From: Neurospora intermedia | Taxonomy: Eukaryota > Ascomycota > Sordariomycetes > Sordariales > Sordariaceae | Direction: 5' to 3' | NCBI GenBank assembly: GCA_037102815.1 | Contig: BTPP01000003.1 | Coordinates: forward strand, 2,604,001-2,668,000 | Length of the DNA: 64,000 bases | Part shown: in pieces, positions 13,603 to 26,408 of the stretch | Numbering within the stretch: position 1 is the first letter of the stretch | Layout of the letters: each line of letters starts with the position of its first letter | Notes under the pieces: model-generated | What the model saw: the letters and a program-made list of their open reading frames with translations, nothing else | Databases searched by the model: none | What the model was told of the DNA's origin: nothing | Program-made: the position numbers and the translations under genes

Positions 13603-14289
13603 ATCAATTGGAGATGCGACGATGACGAGAACTTATGGCGAAATAATCTTGTACTATAATCATTTCATTTGTGCATACATATTGCGTTTTTGGTGTACAA
13701 GCTGAGGCGTCATGTTGGTGTTTCCTCATTCAGTGCAGCTGTTGTGGTTCTTCGCTTGGTCAATCCCACCAGATTCGCCATCGAACCGTGGTGATTGAAG
13801 GACTGGATACAGAAAGATCCATTTATGTCTCTTTTGCCATTCACGACTTTGTCTCGTCTGCCTCTGTTTGTGATCTGGACTTGGAGGAGACAAGGGAAAG
13901 AGTGATATGGAATATTCGACATGGATGGGGAGGGAGCTAAGGAGTCATTGGTACCTAGTCAGAGAAACGACGGATGTCCAGTAATGCGAAGAATGATCCT
14001 TGAGGCTGCTTAAGCTGTCATGTTATGCAGTAATGCAGGCACACGAGGAGGTGGCTTAGGTTTTGCCTAGGAATCATGTCCGGCAGTGATGGTTACTACT
14101 TAGGCGGTCCCATAGGGGGTTCGCCAGCTGTATGGAGACCCTCTTCATATAGCTAACGGGGATATCTACTTATATAGTATAAGCGGCACTCTCGGCCGTT
14201 TAAAATTAATCAGCGGTTGGGGTAATCAACTACTAAAGCCCCTTTAGCAGGTTACTTCATCAATAGCTCGTGGAAATTATAGCTAACAT
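13603..14289. other. 3' flank of cch1 and transition into AT-rich DNA
   Basis: Ordinary composition continues to about 14150. It then grades into AT-rich DNA, with CpA and TpG still present up to about 14290. This stretch probably contains the cch1 3' UTR. No gene was seen. Confidence 0.5.
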
Positions 14290-14841
14290 TGTTAGTAGTT
14301 ATTAAACATATTTGTGTTTTATATCACCTACCGTAAATATTATCTGACATCATATATAAGTACTAGACATACTAACAATTTTACTATAGAGTAATTAGTA
14401 ATATTAATAGTCTATTAGTTAGATAGTTAGTATAGTACGTACTAAATAAAAATAGTAATTAATATTGTAAGTAGTAAACTAATTATATAATTAATAAAAG
14501 AAAGTATAAGCAAATATATTTATTGCTATTATTAGTAGCTAGCTTTTTAAATTATTAATCTTATAAGTAGTATTATTAATAGTTTACTTTCTTAACCGTT
14601 AGAATTGGAATTCATATTGTGGCAGTAATGTATATTTATAGTTAGTATAATTAGCCGTTGGTATAGTTGGCAATTAGTCTAATTGGGTATTAGTTAAAAT
14701 TACCGCTAATAGAAATAACCTATTACTTTAATAATTATTGAAAAAAATAATTTATTACGATAATAACCGTTAATAATCTTATTTATTGGGATATATAGTC
14801 ACGTATAGCACTAACTATAGGTCTATACGCATAGTCGGTTG

Positions 14842-14935
14842 CCCCCCCCCCCCCCCCCCCCGCGGGGCTCCGGTCCCCCGGCTCCGGTCCCTCCTTTTCT
14901 CTCCCCCCGACCCCGGCCTACTACTTACCTTATTT
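14842..14935. repeat. C20 tract and GC-rich island inside the RIP block
   Basis: A run of 20 C residues (14842-14861) is followed by GC-rich DNA containing GGCTCCGGTCCC twice in tandem. The island lacks CpA and TpG, so it offers no preferred RIP target. It may show how GC-rich the original element was at this point. Confidence 0.75.
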
Positions 14936-17900
14936 AATTCGAATCCCTACTCCTCCTTATAATATTCTATTATAATAGTAGATGCCTATTATAGAATTAC
15001 CTATTATAGATAGTTAGTAACTAACGTCTCTAGAACCGACGTATATAAATACTAGCGGAAAAGTATTATAGTATAATTCTAATTTACTTATTTAAATATC
15101 GTATTATAATATTCTTCTATACTATATTATATATACTTATAAATAGTAAGCTACTAGATTTAAATAAACGGAATTATAATAATATTAATTATAAGTAAGA
15201 CTTATTTAAATAAATTAAATACGCTAATCGACGAATAGTAGTAGATTATCTGTATTGAGTTCGGTAGATTTATTTATTTATATCTTTAGGTTGCGCTATT
15301 AACTAAATTTATCGACTATAAACGGTACTATATATAGGCTATTAAGGTTTAACGTAGGTAGGCTAATAATAGTCTATATAAATTCTTCAATAATATTAGT
15401 CCGATTAATATCGATACCGGTCGGATTAGTAATTTATATAACGGGCAGGCCGGTTAACGGCTCCGATTTACTATAAGATTCTAATAGTTTAATTATAAAG
15501 AATATATATTGTAGTTTATTAGACTAATTACTACCTCTATTGTACGGCCGCTATTGCGCTATATTGGGGTTAATTAGGGTTAGTTGTATATACTAAAAAG
15601 TATAAGGAAGGAATAAACGTTATATAAAAAAGTATTTACTAATATCCGTATTATAAGTAAAGATATACTTTAATTGTACGTATGTATTAATACTATTTAT
15701 TCGTTAATATATTATATAATAACCTAAGTAAAAGACCCGCCGATAGTTGCTATTATTAGTTAGTACTATTTCTTTATAATTATATCCGGACTATTCGTAT
15801 AGTAATAATACTATATTATAGAGAATTATTATATAATATAATATTATTATTACGGAATTTATTATACGTTATATTATAAATGGATACGGAATAGGAATTT
15901 AACGAAGGAATTCCCTACGTACCTACTATTTATAAAACCTATACCTTTCTACTATTTAATCTACTAATTACCTATCAAATAATATTATAATTATAATTCT
16001 CTTTATATATTTAATATAGTATAACTCTAAATACTAAAGACATTTAGTTATTATAGGTAGGTAAACCTTATAAATTAGCGGTAATAAATTAAATCTATAT
16101 TAGTACTTTAGCGTATCGGTGTTTATCGTTAGATATAAGTTCGAAGCCTCGCGAAGGGTCCTCGTCCTTATCGATATTATTTTATAGTAGATCTATTTTA
16201 TATATCGGAATAATTATTAAGAATAATATTAGCACTATCTCTATAAGGCGTTTAACGCGTATAGTTACTTTAAGGGTATTATTAATAAAACTATTATAAA
16301 GGAGGAATTGGATAGTTTATACGAGATTCTCGTATATAAAACAGTCTTTCTCGAATACCTTATAGTTTTACTATATAACAATATTCTTCCAAATCCTATA
16401 ATATACATCCGTATATTAGTATATATTTTATATAGAGGTAATAATTAAAGCGGCGATAATAAGGATATAATACGTAGTAAACCGGGCGCTATTATACTAT
16501 AATATAGGTAATATTTAATCGCTACTTTTATAATTCGTACGACGCTCTAATTCGCTTCCGTATATTAGAAGTACTTACTTTAATACGAGGCCGGTATACC
16601 CGCAAACAATATATACTCTACTAAATTATAATAAACCTACATTAATAACCTAGCGATGTATATTAATTATTAATATATTTTATTATTCGTCGATTAAAGT
16701 TAGAGGATAGTGAATAAAATACAGTAGTTATAATATTAAATAATATAGTATATTAACTATATAAATAGGAATTATATAAATATAATTATAATACGTTATA
16801 TATAATTAAAATATAAATTTAATGGGATATATGGAGAAAAGTGAGTTGGAACTTACTTATACTTAAATTCGCCGGATAGTATTATTAATAACGATAATAG
16901 CCTATACCGACGGAAAATTTCGAAGTAATATAAGCCAATATATATATTAAGTTTGGAAGCCTATCTACAATACTTAACCGCTTTCTAAGCAATAATAAGT
17001 ATACTAATATTAATATTATTAATAACTACTATATTATCTTTATCCCCGATACCGCGTATAGTACCGACGGGCTCGGCCAACTCTTCGACTACAATTTAAA
17101 ATAGCCCGGACTATAATATAACTAGCATTATTAAACGGAATCCTACCTATAAACCGGCTAGAGTAATATTCCTAATTCGAATTTTAGTACATTATTTTAA
17201 AGCTACTATAATTATAGTACTATTCGTTTACACCTTTAAAGTCGACCGCGCTACGGCTTTATATATTAATTAGAATATACGTCTACCGGTTTAGATTATT
17301 ATATAAAAGTTCTTATACGTACGCTTATTAGGTCGTATAGATAGCGCCGATAATAATACATTTATTTTAATTATTATAATTAATACTAAAGTAATAATAT
17401 CGATAGCGGAATTAGTATAATAACTTCTTGTAATACGGGCGGTAATATCGTAATTAATAAGCGATTCACTAGTTTGAAGAATTGTAGCATCGAAGGTACT
17501 TAGTATACTACGAATAAATAATACTTTTAAATTATTATTTTAAAATTAGAGTAAACTTATAATTATTATTAGGACCGATTACCGAATATACTCCTATAGG
17601 CTATATATTTTATTGTTCTATAGCGATAAAAGACGCTACTATCCTAGATAGAATAGTATTTATTATAGAACCCTAGCGTATCGAACAGCGGTAATTAGTT
17701 TTAAGGCTGAGTCTATTAGTATAATATATATACTCTTAGTAATACTATTAAACTCCGAATAGGCCGAATTACTTAGACGGCCGTAAATAAAATTTAATAT
17801 TAGGGTAATATAATAGACCGGTAGAAATTCTAGCGATATACTATAGTTAGTACTAAATGCCCTCTTTTTACCGATATAATATTTACTATCGAGTTTATAA

Positions 17901-20809
17901 TATAGTTTAATAAATTCAATATAACCTTGTACTAATTTAATATAGGACGAATCGTTAATATTCCTTCGGTAATTAGTAGGTACTTTATAATTGCAATAAG
18001 AGAAATTAATAGTTATACTAAATATACTATTATTTACGTTCTATTGGGGTATATCTCCTGTAAAAGCGATAATCGGAGCGTATAGTAATATTTATAATTA
18101 ATTAAATTAATATAAGTAATTGAGTCTTTAATATATTTAGATAGCGAGGTAATTTAAATTAACGAACCTTTTTACTTTGTACAATTATATAGTATCCTTT
18201 GTCCAATATAATTAAAGGTTCGAATGCTTATATAATATCCTCAAAATTGGACCTATGAGGGCCCAACGTTATTGGTAAAATATTGATCTACTTGACGTAC
18301 TCGTATCGAGGCAATATAGTAATTTGGATATAGTACTTTATAATTAATTTAATTATTGAACGATAAAGGCTGAAGTTATTATTGTACTAGAAAATAGGTA
18401 TAGAATATACTTTGCTATGCTTTTAGCGTATAAAAGTATCGATTAAAGTTTATCGGCTAAATTATTGTACCTTGAGTTCGCCGGATATTAGTAATACCTT
18501 ATAAATTAGTATTAATGCTTTATTAATATTTAGATATATACGACGAATTACCAATATAAATATATTATTATATATAGGGTCGTTGTAAAAAGTAATATAG
18601 TTACTATATAAGTAATTGAATTTAATATTATTAAGCGGGCCCTTTCGAACTTTATTTGGATCGATTAATTCCATTGGGTCTAAAGATAGAATTAATTCGC
18701 CGTTTACATTCTTGGCCTCGATGATCGGATTAATATCAATATTTCTACCGGATATTGTATAAGGCCTAATAAAATGCGAAACAAATAATACAAGATTACT
18801 CTTTTTAGTATAATTTATAGTTGAATTGGTATAAGGGGTTCCCGGTTATTCTATACTTAGGAAATAATTAGTAGTACGTTAGTCCTAATATACGCCTCGA
18901 ATTTAGCTATAATAAGATACGATTCTACTATTTCGTTGTAGGTTATAATAATACGTGTATTCGATATATAGGTATTCGAATTCGATAAAATTATTTGGGA
19001 ATATTGGTTAGTTTAAAGAGTTATTAGCGAATAGAAAATAATATACAAATTGGCCGTTAGTCGTACGAATTAAATTTATTTATTAAGTACTATACTATAT
19101 TTCCGTCGGGTTGTTTACTAATTTAGTAAGACCCTAATATATTATAATCTTACCGGCTAAATTAAATTGTACAAAATAATAGTAAATATCGACCGGGTTA
19201 AGGATATAGAGGTTATTAATAGCCGTCTCGCCCTTTAATTAAGCTGTATCCTTCTATAAAGAAGATAATATCTTCGGATTTAGAGCTAGACCTTTAGCTA
19301 TCCTTATATTGATATACGGAATTAATTCGTATATATAACGCTTAAGGACCTCCAAATTCGTCGGTATATTATTAATATCTTTGTTCTTTAAATTAGGATT
19401 GCGCTTAAGAGACTATAGAAATTAGAGTTAAACTATATACTATTTCCTTAAAGTACTATTAATAATATAATGTAAACCCTATTTAAATTAGAAATTTATT
19501 AAAGTATATTGTTTATAAACGAATTGAATCGGCTTAGATCTTTAGAATTTAATATAAATATTTACATTTAATTTAATTACTTTTAATTTAATTACTAATT
19601 CAGTAATATTACTAAGAATATTATTACTAAATATATCTTCGAAATTAAATTGTACTATCTCTTCCGCTATCTCCTCTAGTCCTTTGGCCTCGTTATTATA
19701 ATTATTTATAATATCCTAGTAATCGATAATTACGGAAAGATCTTTATCGATAATAAAACTAGGAGTATTAGAGTTGGAGTCGGAATCGGAATTTAAGGAA
19801 AGCTCTAAAATTTATAAATATAATAATATTAATCGTTAATTAGGCGACGTAATATATAATAATAAAATTTACGAAGAGGAGTAATAATAAATTATCGACG
19901 TTAGTATTATTACCCTCAATAGGATTTACTATAATATCGATATCTATAGTAATACCGTACTTTTTATTAGGGATAGGTATATCCGAGTTTGTAGTTAAAT
20001 TTAGGTTATCTTCGATATTACTATTTAATTTAATTAACAATAGTAAGGACGAGGATAATACTTGCGGTTAGGGCGGCTCTATTCGCTATTATTAGGTTAG
20101 CGGTTATTCTAGAGCGTTATTTACTAATTCGTTATACTATTAATATTATTATTACTATTATTATCGCTAGTGCTATCTACGCCTTCTATTTATCGCTATA
20201 GCTACTATACCTAGTGCCTTCGCTTTTTAGAATATTTTAACCGTATATTCCGTACGTAAATTTTAGTAACCGGGATAATACTAAATTTAGCGATATAAGT
20301 AAAATAGACGTTTAAATATATATTAGGGTTATAGATTAATAAATATAATTATTAGATTAAATTAGAAGAAGATTAACGGCCGGAGTATAGTAGAATCTAT
20401 TCGTTATAATTATTTATTATTTTAATTATTCCGTCTAATCCGTTATTTATTATTTAGAAGTCTAATATAATTCAATTACGTTACGCTAATTATTTATTCG
20501 CTACTAACTATATAGTAAAGTATATACTAATAATATTTACTTATAGTAATTATATTAAATCATTAAATATAGAAGGTATAATACTTAGTATTATAACGGC
20601 GGCCGGCCCGGGGCGGATACCGATTACCGGTAGTACTATCGATAAGTCTATAATTTATAATTACGATATTTTTACTATTATAACGAATAAACGGAAGTAT
20701 AGTATATTACTAATAGCGAAGATTCGAGTTAGTTTAATGTTTTCGAGGCCCTAAAATTGAAATTTTCATTAAGCGGGAAAAAGGGCCGGGTAAGAGAAGA
20801 TTGGAGGAA

Positions 20810-21000
20810 CCGAATTACTAAAAAAATATTAAGAAAAATACTAAACAAAATAAAATACCAAATAAAATACTAAATAATATAATACAATACAATACAATAC
20901 TAAATAAAATAAAACAGTATAATATAATACAATACTATAAAATATAATAGGATATAACGAATATAAATACAATAAATATAAATATAATACTAGGGAAAAA
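20810..21000. repeat. degenerate AATAC/AATAA simple repeat
   Basis: Imperfect tandem units of AATAC and AATAA run along this segment, including three consecutive CAATA units. It looks like a decayed microsatellite that separates two parts of the AT-rich block, possibly two different insertions. No coding character was seen. Confidence 0.6.
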
Positions 21001-22389
21001 ATAAATAAGGGCCGGGAACGGGGAAAATAAAAGGACTAGAAGTTTATTAAAGTATTGGAGTTATTATCGTTACTATTGGGGTTAGCGCCGGTAGGGGGGG
21101 CCTTACGGCGGATTTTAATACGAATTAGACGAGTATAAATAATAGTCCGTTATTACTATAGATATAAATATATTATAATAATAACTACGTAAGTGAATTT
21201 ATTTAAATTAGTTGTAACGTCTTCCTCTATCTTCCTCTTAGGAGTATAGCAATTATACGCCCAATAATTAAATTATTTAAAATACCGGGGCCGGACGTCC
21301 GTAAATTCTATAATATAGTACATATTATCCAATTCGTTAGTATTATCCTAGCCCTATTTCTAATTTAATTAATAACTATCGAAACTTTATATATTTAATT
21401 TAAATTTTAATTTACCTTTATACTTAGGTAAATTATTATAAAAATCTAATATTACCTTTCGGCGATTAATATTAATTGCTTTACCCTTACCTTAAGTAAA
21501 TTCGTAGTCCGTTTCGCAGTAATATTCTATTACTTTATAGGCGACTAGTTTGAATAACTCTATAAAACGTTATTACAATTAGTATACTCCGATATTACTA
21601 TAGTATAATTTATTTTTTTTATTTATTAATAATATAAATTTACCCTCGATATAGAACCTGCCCAGCTCTTCGGAGTTATTAAAATCGATACGATTATATA
21701 TTTAAGTCTAGACTTTTTTAAAGTTCTAAATAGACTATAATTTATCAGTCTTATTACAGAGGGCATTAACCTCGAAATTAATACCGAGATTAAGGAGGGA
21801 TATATACTTCGGGTCCTTTGCTTGTATCTGTACAAGATTCTAATTTTTTTCTAATTGTTATATCAATTTTTTTTCAATAATATTAAGATAGACAAACTAA
21901 TTATATAAATATTTACTTCTATTATCCTTAAAATATAATTTTTATTATTCTTCCTTATATTTATTAAAACCTTACGGGCCTTCTTATATTAGGTTGTATA
22001 GGTTTTAATATTCCTATAAATAAACTTAATAATTTAATTATATAATTTTATTAGTATTAAATATAATTAATATCCTAAAAAATATTATATTATATACTTT
22101 AACTTCCTTATTCGGATAATTACGATAGTAGAGAAAAATTTGCTAAGCTACTTTATTAGTAAGCTTACTATATAGGACTTCTTTATTTTTAATAATCTTA
22201 TCGATCTTAGTATTAATTATACTACTATAGGCATAATTATTAGGCGTAGAAATTAAGCCCTAAAATTTTTTGCCTTTACAATTTGCCCGGGCCTATATAT
22301 TAGTTTTGGAGGCTAGTAATTACTACCTCGAATTCATCGGCTAACAACGAATAATTATAATATATTAATATTATTTTCTATTATATTTA

Positions 22390-23040
22390 TTAATATATTA
22401 GATATTTAACGTATAATATTACTTTAGTCTTATCGCTAATTATAAATATCCCTTCCTCCTTCTTATTATCCTCCTCCTCCTCCCTTAGTCCCTCTTCATT
22501 ATTATCCTCCTCTTCCTCCCCTCCTACCTCTTTCCCCTACTTATTAATAGCTTTACCCTTATCCTTATAGGCGGAATATACTGCCACTATAAGGAGAATA
22601 GCCCTCCGCTTTATAATAGTATTAGTGCGGAGTAGGGTCTTAACAATAAACTCCTCTTTAAATTCATTATTATTATTATTAAAATCGTTATTATTATTAA
22701 TAGTATACAAGGTCTTACGCCGGGGCCGGGTCTCTTCTTCCAATATTTTATTATAGGCATTTTCAGCCCCGTCGGCAATTTTAGTAGTATTACAATATAT
22801 TAATTTGGTATTATTTATTACCTTTTTCAATTTCCTTAATTTAATACGTATATCCTCGAGTATTTCCTTGGGCGTACCGCTAGCTTCCTTAAATTCTTTA
22901 AACTCCTTTATTAAATTATTAAAGGCCTTACCGGTATTTTTAGCCTCCTATTTCTTCCGTTTGACGTTAGTATTAGCCCAATCCAAATTCTTTAAAAAAT
23001 TACTAAAAAAAACCAGATTAGTAATAGGGTAGAGAATATA
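22390..23040 (-). pseudogene. degenerate coding remnant in the RIP block, family unknown
   Basis: One minus-strand frame stays largely open over about 650 bp, the longest such stretch in the block. It keeps a protein-like composition: a lysine- and glutamate-rich region, then an Asn/Asp-rich run, then a strongly acidic part. This suggests it is what remains of a protein encoded by the repeated element. I do not recognise the family and it is clearly broken, so no function is proposed. It could also be a captured host gene fragment. Confidence 0.4.
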
Positions 23041-24480
23041 GGGTAGTTTGGGCCTTTTATTTAAGGGTTCGATAGTAGGGAGGGCGTGGGAGGACTCGGC
23101 TAGCTTACTAACGGAGGAGGAGACGGAGCGTTCGGATTAAAATATTTTTTATAACAAAATATAATATTAGTAAATATCCTAAATTCATCCCGTCGTATTA
23201 AAATTTGGGATATACTAATAGAGACAGAATAGGAGAGAAATAGCGGCGTTAATATAGTTTATTATTTATTACTCCAATAAGACGGATATATTATATTAGC
23301 GAATCTCGATATAGCGAATAATTAAATTAATTAATTTACTAAATATAGACTAATAGATTAATTAATTAGAATAATACGCAATAATATACCAAAAGATAAG
23401 ATAGGAATTGTAATTAATAGTAATCTAACAATATATAGTTATATAGTATTAGTACGGTTTTAATTATTTAATTCGCTTTAATAATAGTCGAATATATCAC
23501 CGTTTATTATTAATTGGATTATTATATACCGAGTAGGCGGGTAGCGATAATAATAATCGAAAATATTAATTACTACGAAGTTATAGAAGGAAAAGACAAT
23601 TTTACAAATACTTAATTCATTTTTCCTAATCGAATTAATTTCTTCCGTCCGTTATTAGTACGTACATAATATTACGGTTATTACTAGTCTAGAAGGGGCG
23701 CCTATTATTGTATCGATCCTTCCTATTAGATACTTTATACGATATTCGTTAAATATAGCTAACTCGGTTTAGCGGGTGGATTAAGGGATAGTTATTTCTA
23801 TTTAATAATTATTTTTAGATAACCGGTTTATAATATTATTAAAATAGCGAAATATAATAGTAGCCTACTTTATATATAATTAATATATTTAACGGCTTAG
23901 GGTTTTAAGACGTATTAAGAACGGTTTCTACTTAATAACCAATTAAGCAAAGTAACCGCTATTATATATAGTAACTAAATAAATCTAACGGTTATTAAAT
24001 AATTGCTTTATAATTACTAATACTAGTAACGAAAAAAAGTAATTAGTAAGTATAATATATAATATCTATAATAAGCGGCTTATAGACCGTTAATATACGA
24101 CTAATATAATAAAGTATTATCTAAATAAATAACTACCTTTTAATAACCGTTACCTATACTAACTATTATATAACAATATTTGAATATATATTTCGTTCTT
24201 CAACTAATAATAATAACGATGAAAGAAGGTAATTGTTACTCAAATACTACCGGCAATTTAATATTATAACGAAGGTTTATAAATATAGTAGATATTTTAG
24301 TATATTACAAATATAAATAAATACGATTTATATTAACTATATTTATACAGGTTAATAATAGTTAAATTCTATTAAACTAGTTGTATATAGTTAAATTATA
24401 GCCAACGGTATAAAGATGGTAATACCCTCAAACTATAATTAACACGATAACTCCCTAAAAGATAGCAATTAATTCGGACG

Positions 24481-26054
24481 TTATTTCGTTTGACCGATAT
24501 TCAGGATAACGTTATGTCTTTAAGTGGCTTATTGAGTAAGCAATATATGCACGGATATTTTTCAGTTAGCTGTCAGCTGGAGGTTTCCCAACCCCCCATA
24601 TATCCCGCTAAGTATTCTACCGGCAACTCATCACATAGCGACAACCAACTGAGGGCAAAAGGGCGTGGATGGGTAACATTGACAGAGGCGAGGATAAGGT
24701 TTGTGATGTTCCTTGTGAAACACATGCAACTAGGTGTCGCTTTTTCCAATACCCCTGAAACCGCTCCAACGTGCGTCCTCCCCCTTGGATGTGTGGGGGA
24801 TGCTAACAACATCCAGTGCATTTCTCCCATCAATCTGTTAATGTATGTCATGTCATGTCTACACTAAAGTCCCCCTTGGCGATTTGAATCCACCATCCCA
24901 TCGAGCCTGTGCTGGTTTCAAAAGGGCCCGCTTAACCAGGGCAAAAGGCGAAGATTCGGAACTTGTTTCACCACTTGGATGGTCTGGCCAGACTTCCGTC
25001 CTTTTCAAGGCTATCCCCGTCCTCGTCCTTGTCCACGGTCTTCCCCATATCTATGCATGGCTCCCCACAGGCACTGAATCGCAATAAGCAAGAGAGCTGA
25101 AAAACCCCAATGATGATCAACGATTCGCAAATCTAAGAGAACCGATTGTTGGTATCATGGCTTAGGTTGGTGATTTGTGCTCTCGTAGTGAGTCGAGTCT
25201 GGGCTGTTGGCTTGGTTGACAGTTGGCGTCTCCTTGCATCACAATCACCTTTTTTTTTCCCGGAACCGTTGGTCCTGTTTCATGAGATGGAATGCATGAC
25301 CGATTTAACCTTTCCATTATCCCCTTGCGACTTACTTAGGAAGTCCCTCGGGTGGACGACAGTCAGGCAGGGTAGTAGTGGTTTCCATTTTCCCTTGGCA
25401 TTCCCGGACCCTTTCTCTCTTTCTGCCACTCATCTCTGTGCAATGTTTCAACGGGGGGAGCAATTGCACGTCGACGACACCGGACCACCCTCACCCCCCT
25501 TGGGAGCGACTTCCCGGCTCCAGGTGACGGATCGAAAGTCTAGGTACCCTTGCACTTCCATCAAGACGGTCATCAATGCTGATGTCTACTTTAAAGAGAC
25601 TTTCGCCCACTTCTCTGCTCCAAGTCCGGCTTTTGCCCTTTTACTTCGTCAGCTCAAGCTCGCCGTCCAGTTCTCAACCTTCCCGTCTCCCGTACATTGA
25701 CTTAAAAAAAGAACGAACCAAGAGCCGGCTTCTTGTTCTTTCGTAACTGTCTCTGTCACATTACTCTCTTTTTATTATTATTCGGGTTTCAAATCTATCT
25801 GCGGCCCAGCCCAGTATAACAAGCCAGTCATTTTCAGCAGCAAGAAACCCAGCTTCATAAGACTTCCGAACACTTGAGAGAGACGATTTTGCTCAGTCTC
25901 GTCACACCTATCGCTCGCTCTACACATCACCGTCAGTAGACGCTCGCTGCCACTCACCGTACCCACCGGGGTTACTCCACACTCTTTGACGACAACGACA
26001 GCAACAACCTGAACCCAAAAAAAAACATCCGCACATCTCAGTCAACCACTCATA
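24481..26054. other. intergenic and leader of the 117-aa gene
   Basis: Normal GC content returns abruptly at about 24481. The last 350 bp are CT-rich with A tracts and lead into a good start context at 26055, so they probably hold the promoter and 5' UTR of the next gene. The longest open frame here (25146-25700) has no recognisable domain and lies in the same leader-like DNA. Confidence 0.45.
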
Positions 26055-26408
26055 ATGCACAACTCACGCTTCCATTCCCTTGCCGCTCGTCTGACCCCCC
26101 ACGGTCTCCGTACCTCGTTGCGCAGCCGCCGGTCCCGCTCATCGTCGTCCTCGTCCCGGACTAGCAGCTCAGACGGCGAGGTGGAAAGACTCGTATCGCC
26201 AACCAGCTCGACGGCCAGCCGCAGCACGCTCAACCGCGCCGGCAGCAACATGAGCACTTTGTTCGGCATTCGATTGGTGCCTTCAGAACCCGAGGACGAG
26301 GAAGAAAAGGCCGGCCCCAAGGAGCTCACAAATGTCTTGGAGCCAAGACCGACGGACGATATGTACTTTTGCAGTCTGGAGGAGAAGATGCAGATGCCGT
26401 CCTTTTGA
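26055..26408 (+). CDS. small Ser/Arg-rich hypothetical protein
   Basis: An intronless 117 aa frame with a good start (ACTCATAATG) after a CT- and A-rich leader. The N-terminus is basic (Arg/Ser-rich). The middle is acidic (EPEDEEEKAG), and the C-terminus has a compact hydrophobic end (DDMYFCSLEEKM). No signal peptide or membrane segment is apparent. I do not recognise the family. The structured C-terminal end and clean leader argue for a real, lineage-restricted gene rather than chance. The opposite strand has a shadow frame of similar extent. Confidence 0.6.
   Translation: MHNSRFHSLAARLTPHGLRTSLRSRRSRSSSSSSRTSSSDGEVERLVSPTSSTASRSTLNRAGSNMSTLFGIRLVPSEPEDEEEKAGPKELTNVLEPRPTDDMYFCSLEEKMQMPSF

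Larger units (their letters stand above)
14290..24480. repeat. AT-rich RIP-mutated repeat block
   Basis: About 10 kb of TA-rich sequence with stop codons in every frame. CpA and TpG dinucleotides are almost absent over long stretches (for example 15301-15360), while CpG remains frequent. That is the signature of RIP, which converts C to T preferentially at CpA on both strands of duplicated DNA. It differs from methyl-CpG decay, which would remove CpG. The original sequence was therefore repeated, presumably transposon DNA. Frames on the minus strand keep protein-like stretches, for example near 18460-18790, 19600-20040 and 22390-23040, but I could not name the family. The block is heavily degenerate and old or strongly mutated. 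In relatives such blocks carry H3K9 methylation and DNA methylation; that is inference here. Confidence 0.93.

Noticed and set aside
18460-20040. Assigning a transposon family to minus-strand remnants in the left half
   Set aside because: Some short stretches looked protein-like, but no diagnostic motif could be recognised with confidence, so no family is named.
14290-24480. Centromere or rDNA as an explanation of the AT-rich block
   Set aside because: It is only about 10 kb with genes on both sides, shows no tandem rDNA features, and the dinucleotide pattern fits RIP of a dispersed repeat.
24300-24480. Terminal inverted repeats between the two ends of the RIP block
   Set aside because: A CCGTTGG-containing similarity between about 14650 and the complement of about 24400 is short and imperfect, and expected by chance in such biased sequence.
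25146-25700. 184-codon plus frame near the RIP block
   Set aside because: No domain, leader-like CT-rich composition, and a weak start; it most likely lies in the promoter or leader of the 117-aa gene.
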